NCBI GenBank assembly: GCA_016185125.1
Contig: JACPOC010000031.1
Coordinates: 1-46,348 of the forward strand
Length of the DNA: 46,348 nt
Direction of reading: 5' to 3'
DNA from: Bacteroidota bacterium
GTDB taxonomy: Bacteria; Bacteroidota; Bacteroidia; B-17B0; Aurantibacillaceae
Shown: piece by piece, positions 43,301-46,348 of the stretch
Layout of the letters: the number at the start of each line of letters is the position of its first letter
Position numbering within the stretch: position 1 is the first letter of the stretch
Program-made: the position numbers and the translations under genes
Notes under the pieces: model-generated
The model's database searches: none
What the model saw: only the letters and a program-made list of their open reading frames with translations
Told to the model about the DNA's origin: nothing

Positions 43301-44633
43301 GGGTGTTTCCGGTGCAAATAGCTATAGCTGGATTCCTTCCGCGGGTTTAAACAGCACAACGGCAGCCACCGTTATAGCAAGTCCAAATGCAAATACTATT
43401 TACACTATTACCGGCACCGATTTGTTAGGATGCAAATCCACCACAAATTTAGTAGTGGTAGTTAATGGGTTACCGGTATTAAGCAGTACCAGTAAAACTA
43501 TATGCGCAGGGCAATCGTGCAGTTTAACGGTAAGTGGAGCAAGTTCTTATACATGGGTTCCTGTAACGGCATTAAATAATACGCTTTCAGCTACAGTAAT
43601 ATCCAATCCCAACAGTACACAAATTTATACGGTAACAGGTGTGGATGTAAATGGTTGTTCGTCCTTTACAACATCAGCGGTATCGGTTAATGCTTTACCA
43701 ATACTAAGCATGACTTCACCGTCGGTCATCTGTAACGGACAATCAGCAAATCTTTCTGTTTCGGGCGCTACGAGCTATACTTGGAGTAATTCTGTAAACA
43801 CGGCCACGCAAACCGTTAGCCCAAGTATTACTACAACATATTCAGTTATTGGAGAGGATGCAAATGGCTGTAAAGCTACCGCTTTAAAAATAGTAACCGT
43901 TTTAATTCAGCCTACTTTATCTATTTCGGGTACGCCAACTGTTTGTGTTGGAAGTCCGGTTAAATTGAACGCTATAGGTGGAAGTAATTATATTTGGAGT
44001 ACCGGTGATACCTCTTCTACTATTGAAGTCATGCCGTTTTCTAATTTAAATTATACGGTAAGTTCTGGTATTGTTCCATGTAATTCATCCACAGTATTTG
44101 CTGTTACAGTCTACACACCAGCTGCTATTAATTCTTATGCGCAACCCCCTTCTATTATTTATGGTTTTTCAACAACACTTTCGGGCAATGGCGTTTCGTC
44201 CAGTACTTATAATTGGTTTCCTTCGCCGGGACTTGATTGTATGACATGCAGCAATGTAATTGTGAGTCCGGAGACAAGCACTATTTATACTGTTCAAATA
44301 ACTGATATGAACGGCTGTAGAATTACCAATACAGTGTTGGTTGTAGTGGAGAATATTTGCGGAGATGTTTTTGTGCCCACGGGATTTAGTCCGAATGGAG
44401 ACGGCTTTAATGACACTTGGTGTGTTTATGGTAATTGTGTAAAAACGTTTAATCTGCAAGTGTTTAATCGCTGGGGTGAAAAGGTTTTTGAAAGTGAAGA
44501 AAAGAGTCATTGTTGGGATGGAACCTATGCTGGAGTAATGCAAAGCGACGCGGTATTCATGTATCAGTTTACGGCTACTCTGGTTAACGGGCAAACCGTA
44601 GTTAAAAAAGGAAATGTAACATTGATTAGATAA
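37332..44633 (+). CDS. Giant repeat-rich surface protein with gliding-motility type B sorting domain
   Basis: The 2433-residue protein has a signal peptide (MKKLYLLLFIFLLSKTFANG) and a large Asn/Thr/Ser-rich region of DUF11-like beta domains (about 25-1590). Eight to nine tandem Ig/PKD-like repeats of 75 residues follow (about 1595-2260), each with a Cys pair (LCAG and GC) and a YTW motif. The C-terminal 92 residues (VFVPTGFSPNGDGFNDTW, FNRWGEKVFES, YAGVMQSDAVFMYQF) form the CHU_C type B signal for the type IX secretion system. It is probably an adhesin or gliding-related surface protein. The PorP/SprF-like gene starts 10 bases later and is likely its dedicated partner. Confidence 0.92.
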   Translation: MKKLYLLLFIFLLSKTFANGGYITISSVVPGSITVCGQSKVFSFTINNPSAFNLTNVTVSLTMPSGINYQLGSVTNATLLSGVPLNAPTFTLANLASLTSVVISYTASADCNILNYLSLGLPTENKIKVNYTAGSNSTFDDHTTQLYFVKQPNVSITAVTNQSFNGTIGGTFTRCITITNGGTGELSTFTLTDVHGNGLQITAAAPGVWTSGGGTETYLLSANDFTAIGNGNTLFETGESITICETVSISNCSSVFSTFTAGWGCSGQSCQTSGSTANVVFPNFVPNLVITPVPYTNVCLGVGNLSPQTLKIVNTGAGQAINTILNIYQTSGPSYYDPSQQTEIIISSITIKVNGGAPTALAPTSTSASTTYSCLSASPIGSVKLTVPTINPGDTVRITWNTQSCCQTGYGYYNGWAYNAAYESICANNYIVPAAWGMVYKQNYMFNMVNNGSPSTIIAGQTSTFNYLLNGVYNSSPALPDASLKITFTVSPCYIYSANTIKIINSVGTATFLPSSVTQVGNVITAIFSGSPPFTSTLYGTLEQAQILIDLTGNCASCTSGPGTIGVGVYYSPSASCTCEMLLISSNFNLNLVCPVTCEGLNFLNYEIKRTSYGLPDNNDDGLPETAGVLDFTRIKRTRAMFGDTITSSFYAKVKTSLANPTWQYCYANSTISNGNNLTSIGGKLRIYRANALFATVNIASVTAVAPPATFKYDIGSAALIASGGVAPGFVYLNNDSLVFEPQYKVTTNIGGSILPCSTTNTFIVSNVPNPTNPANIFSCNTFQGNFSIIGYYYTNYGPDSYSALNCNQIAITQNYYLSIGPCCSNYAGGNLFPYEYRNWARMDTLKTILPPGYKFIAAQFVEVRTMGTFAGSSSAVFTISPLSSATSTLVFPVGSFYTASSTPSITPSDDGFYGVFTATIEPSCAVAQNTAQYIGYNWTFKPSGFLPQGNAQNVSNVNTQDAITYIGPSIFLQSPLPNLNAINNVVNWDISLSNTTNSPANNTWFAAPTISGITINTVVDLATNVTLTPVAGIYQIGTLPGGTIKNYRLYGSYTSCSQDSIVVHAGWNCQGYPASVSAYPCVTKKITLKSTPQSPLLITNVITPATVVDLCDTASYEVIGTNVQLGTVYNLTVNVNIPSGVSIVPGSSQMAYPATGPYVSISNPVFVGGTIYQYNVSVISPSIGANGLPGILSGGINSVKIKFKVITSCGYTSGSLASFSFFGVSGCGASTGQLVSLSSQLGITGASAPYTTNTILKSTFISPCNNSSVLKVYTKNLGGMNFGNVDTIRVTLPVGVSYVTGSFAGLTNAPVNAVPVISILNNRQRLAWKLPQGVVPNDSTVFNINYTGNPNVLSCNISNFETETTTSSSLLCTLTNSFCGVQVITGGDTLPIFTYKSYLTLSNAGGYSVPNPPSGETAFVTFTINNTGQTLNPSNNTVISYYNDVNSNGIYNSGDILITQHTLNVAIPSNGIYAYSYTLNIPSGAACHYIAVVDTALNKCSCTSSQLVLNLPLKNMALDTTLCHGMTAPLGLSAITGYTYSWSPGTNLNSTTVSNPVLSAINNTNAPITTNYIVTVNRNTCISTDTAKVIVRPVPNLTISAISNTLCAGNSTNIAVSGANTYTWLPSGSLNNASAGTVIATPSISTNYTVSAGNLFGCVTSSLASVFVNSLPSVSATSNSLCAGQSATINVSGAVNYTWTPFSSLSSSTTPIVTANPVTTTIYSVTGMDANGCSKTATSTVIVNPVPVLSTTSGTICSGNSTSISVGGATSYSWSPAGGLNSTTASTVTASPTVSTTYSVTGTDNLGCASTETSAVIVNPVPVLSTTSITICAGDSGMITANGAATYSWNPPTALSSSTLSNVNASPISSTVYTVTGTNGFGCSSSSVAAVNVNTLPPVSATSNSLCAGQSATIGVSGAINYTWTPSSSLSSSVAPTVTASPNSTTVYTVTGTDANGCSKTDTSLVFVGILPVLSPTNGFVCAGSSVSVGVSGANSYSWIPSAGLNSTTAATVIASPNANTIYTITGTDLLGCKSTTNLVVVVNGLPVLSSTSKTICAGQSCSLTVSGASSYTWVPVTALNNTLSATVISNPNSTQIYTVTGVDVNGCSSFTTSAVSVNALPILSMTSPSVICNGQSANLSVSGATSYTWSNSVNTATQTVSPSITTTYSVIGEDANGCKATALKIVTVLIQPTLSISGTPTVCVGSPVKLNAIGGSNYIWSTGDTSSTIEVMPFSNLNYTVSSGIVPCNSSTVFAVTVYTPAAINSYAQPPSIIYGFSTTLSGNGVSSSTYNWFPSPGLDCMTCSNVIVSPETSTIYTVQITDMNGCRITNTVLVVVENICGDVFVPTGFSPNGDGFNDTWCVYGNCVKTFNLQVFNRWGEKVFESEEKSHCWDGTYAGVMQSDAVFMYQFTATLVNGQTVVKKGNVTLIR
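42118..44100 (+). repeat. 225-bp tandem coding repeats
   Basis: The repeat starts (LCAG/ICAG region) occur near 42352, 42577, 42802, 43027, 43252, 43477 and 43702, exactly 225 bases apart, with less regular copies at both ends. The copies starting near 42352 and 43027 are most alike, even at DNA level (the shared word ACCAGCAACAGTTTGTGCGC), which suggests recent duplication or conversion across three units. Confidence 0.85.
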
Positions 44634-44643
44634 AAGAGAGAAC

Positions 44644-45669
44644 ATGAAGAAACTTTTAATTCTATATTTGGTGATTCAGGTGAAAGTGGTTTGTGCGCAG
44701 GATGTTCACCTGACGCAATATTTTGTAGCGCCTCAGTTAATTAATCCCGCCGCTTTTGGGGTTTTAAATGATTTTGAGGGAGGCTTGCTGTATAAATCGC
44801 AATGGAATAGTTTCACAAAAGGTTTTACAACTTATTCAGCATTTGTAAATAAACAAATTCGCATAAAAGAAATAAAGTCAGGTTTTTTTTCTGTGGGCTT
44901 AAATAGTGTATACGATAAAGCTGGAGATGGAAGTTTTACAAGTGTTGTTGCAGGAATTCCGGTGAACTATTCGGTAAAGTTAAACAAAAATAATTTTTTT
45001 ACTTTAGGATTAAATGCATCGTTCAATCAAAAAACAATTTCAGCTACGAGTCTAACTTGGGGTTCGCAGTTTGACGGATTAAATTACAATCAGGCTTTAC
45101 CCGGTGAAAACAGGATTCTTCAAATGAAGTCGGCTGTAGACTTTGGTACAGGGATGGCGTGGATTAGTAAAAAAACAGGGAAGACCTTTACCAATATACA
45201 AGAACCGGTAAATATTCTTGGATTTTCAGCCGCGCATTTAAACCGACCTTCCTATTCTTTTTATGGAGCAAGTAATGAAAAAATGAAAATCCGTTATAAC
45301 CTATATGAGTACTTTCATTATTATTTCGACGGGTCTAATTTAAGTATCGTTCCATCGTTAATGGTGCAGCGACAGGGTACAGCCAATGAGTTTATTTTTG
45401 GTACCATGATGTGTTATAAAATAAACAATCAATCGCGCATTACAGGAATTAATCAAAGCAGTTCACTGGATTTTGGATTTTTCTATCGCATGAAAGATGC
45501 CTTAACTTTAAATACAATGATTGAATACAAGAATTATATTTTTGGGGCTTCTTATGATGTGAATGTTTCGCGATTAAAACAATCGTCAAAATTAAAAGGA
45601 GGTTTAGAGGTATTCTTTAAAATTAAAAACCCTTATAAGTACCTGTATAAGGGGTTTAGTAGCTGGTAA
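44644..45669 (+). CDS. PorP/SprF-family type IX secretion membrane protein
   Basis: The 341-residue outer-membrane protein has a signal peptide ending VVCAQ, then the family opening DVHLTQYFVAPQLINPAAFG, and beta-barrel strands. PorP/SprF proteins help anchor or export type B cargo, and their genes usually follow that of the cargo, as here with 10 bases between. The C-terminus overlaps the end of the antisense recombinase frame by 14 bases. Confidence 0.93.
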   Translation: MKKLLILYLVIQVKVVCAQDVHLTQYFVAPQLINPAAFGVLNDFEGGLLYKSQWNSFTKGFTTYSAFVNKQIRIKEIKSGFFSVGLNSVYDKAGDGSFTSVVAGIPVNYSVKLNKNNFFTLGLNASFNQKTISATSLTWGSQFDGLNYNQALPGENRILQMKSAVDFGTGMAWISKKTGKTFTNIQEPVNILGFSAAHLNRPSYSFYGASNEKMKIRYNLYEYFHYYFDGSNLSIVPSLMVQRQGTANEFIFGTMMCYKINNQSRITGINQSSSLDFGFFYRMKDALTLNTMIEYKNYIFGASYDVNVSRLKQSSKLKGGLEVFFKIKNPYKYLYKGFSSW

Positions 45670-46210
45670 GAAAAGAGAGAGTCTTTTCTTCCAAAATTGT
45701 ATAACTTTTACTACTTTTGTTTTTCTTAAAACACGGAGACTTGTCAGAGTGGCCGAACGAGCACGCTTGGAAAGCGTGTTTACCGAAAGGTAACGAGAGT
45801 TCGAATCTCTCAGTCTCCGCTGAAAGGGACTTACCAAGTAAAAAATGGATAAGTCCCTTTTTCATTAACGACAAATCGCCCGATAGACGGGCGATTGCTG
45901 CATTTATAAAGTTTGGATTGTCGGTTCGAAATACCCCTTTTTCCTTATCGTAGGCTAATCCATCAGGAAATAGTAATTTTTGAAGCTTTTCCTTTTCTGA
46001 AATATCGCTCTTTGTCCAAATTAGCGGGAGTTTCCGAGTGAATTCCATAGCGTTTTTAAGCATTTCCTTGAGGTTCGAAATGTTCATGGTCGATTTTTCC
46101 AACTCCTTCATGATTTCAAACCTTTCCTGATTAAAGCGTGAAAGGAATTTCTCATAGGTTTCTTTGCTCATTTCTCCACTTATAAAGTATTTTTCCTCCA
46201 AGGTGTCAAC
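45656..46210 (-). CDS. C-terminal part of a site-specific serine recombinase, truncated at its 5' end
   Basis: About 185 codons remain. The segment EEKYFISGEMSKETYEKF followed by a charged coiled coil is typical of the tail of large serine recombinases in Bacteroidota. The catalytic domain and most of the DNA-binding region are missing because the frame meets the 138-bp repeat at 46211 and a stop at 46220-46222. Homology probably ends near codon 110-125. Past that the frame reads the tRNA-Ser in antisense (ETERFELSLPFG), a known feature of integrases whose attachment site is a tRNA. It ends at 45656, overlapping the PorP/SprF gene by 14 bases. It is most likely inactive. Confidence 0.7.
   Translation of the reverse strand, partial: VDTLEEKYFISGEMSKETYEKFLSRFNQERFEIMKELEKSTMNISNLKEMLKNAMEFTRKLPLIWTKSDISEKEKLQKLLFPDGLAYDKEKGVFRTDNPNFINAAIARLSGDLSLMKKGLIHFLLGKSLSAETERFELSLPFGKHAFQACSFGHSDKSPCFKKNKSSKSYTILEEKTLSFLTSY
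45735..45819 (+). tRNA. tRNA-Ser (GGA)
   Basis: An 85-base cloverleaf. The acceptor stem is GGAGACT (45735-45741) with AGTCTCC (45812-45818). The anticodon stem CACGC/GCGTG encloses TTGGAAA with anticodon GGA at 45769-45771. A long variable arm typical of serine tRNAs and the T loop TTCGAAT are present. CCA is not encoded. The antisense recombinase frame runs across it. Confidence 0.95.
45823..45862 (+). terminator. Terminator of tRNA-Ser
   Basis: AAAGGGACTTA (45823-45833) and TAAGTCCCTTT (45850-45860) form an 11-base perfect stem followed by TT. It begins 4 bases after the tRNA. Confidence 0.7.
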
Positions 46211-46348
46211 TGTATGTAGTCAAACCAATCTGTACTTTTAAGCCTAAATAACTTTGGACATTTTCTTTTTTAAAATTAGTTAATTTTTTTGATTTTTATT
46301 AGCAGTCGTAAAATTATTTCCAACTGCGGACTTTGGCTTTTTTAAGGA
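46211..46348 (-). repeat. Right copy of 138-bp terminal inverted repeat
   Basis: Exact reverse complement of bases 1-138. Its inner edge (TGTATGTAGTC at 46211) cuts into the recombinase frame. The presence of two copies next to two different broken genes supports a transposable element present at both loci. Confidence 0.9.

Noticed and set aside
42118-44100. A CRISPR-like array because of regular spacing
   Set aside because: The 225-base period is in frame, encodes 75-residue Ig-like domains, and there are no cas genes in the window.
45874-45896. A 9-bp perfect hairpin (AATCGCCCG/CGGGCGATT) as a second terminator
   Set aside because: It lies in the coding part of the recombinase and lacks a T-run on either strand; probably coding coincidence or a minor structure.
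1-46348. A linear plasmid or phage with 138-bp terminal inverted repeats
   Set aside because: Genes are cut at both inner borders and the content is mixed chromosomal (tRNA, fumarylacetoacetase, type IX secretion), so two copies of a dispersed element at contig ends fit better.

Overview
The window looks like a contig from a low-GC Bacteroidota genome. The evidence is type IX secretion proteins (a PorP/SprF-like protein, a type B gliding-motility C-terminal domain and a type A sorting tail), Bacteroidota-style promoters (TTTG, about 20 bp, TAnnTTTG), an IS21-family element, and several small-protein families seen mainly in this phylum. I cannot name a genus. Both ends carry the same 138-bp sequence in inverted orientation, and a gene is cut exactly at each inner border (kdpD on the left, a site-specific recombinase on the right). 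The window is therefore best read as a chromosomal segment bounded by two copies of one dispersed element.

Layout. 0.1-3.5 kb holds the end of a kdp potassium-response locus: kdpD fragment, kdpE, a small exported protein and an outer-membrane beta-barrel protein. 3.5-5.9 kb is an IS21-family element (istA, istB). 5.9-24.6 kb is an accessory island. It contains a protein with an RteC-like tail, a plasmid- or phage-like replication module (HTH protein, DnaD-like protein, DnaC-like ATPase) and a tight five-gene operon: DNA cytosine methyltransferase, a protein with a MORC-like ATPase and a histidine-kinase-like ATPase in one chain, a receiver-like protein, an OLD-like ATPase with a TOPRIM domain, and a Vsr endonuclease. 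This is followed by a three-gene cassette that includes a HEPN-like protein and a membrane protein, a KirBac-like potassium channel, an HxlR/DoxX pair between 45-bp direct repeats, and a DUF6943-like protein. 24.6-28.5 kb has a flavin-dependent oxidoreductase, a 27-residue peptide with its own promoter and terminator, and a cryptic cluster of small genes, one broken by an in-frame TGA. This cluster is controlled from a divergent region with a 42-bp nested dyad.

28.5-45.7 kb is more ordinary chromosome: a SpoIID-like secreted protein, fumarylacetoacetase, type II NADH dehydrogenase, MoxR ATPase, a decayed gene carrying a slippage repeat and an in-frame palindromic insertion, a small MITE-like element, a DinB/DUF1569-like protein, a 2433-residue repeat-rich surface protein and its PorP/SprF partner. 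A tRNA-Ser(GGA) follows, with a recombinase reading into it from the other strand.

The most interesting unit is the 10.7-18.6 kb operon. A modification enzyme and mismatch nuclease are joined to a phospho-relay-like pair and two ATPases, which suggests a signal-gated restriction or anti-phage system. It resembles MORC-associated restriction-modification neighbourhoods known from comparative genomics, but I do not recognise this exact five-gene combination as a named system.
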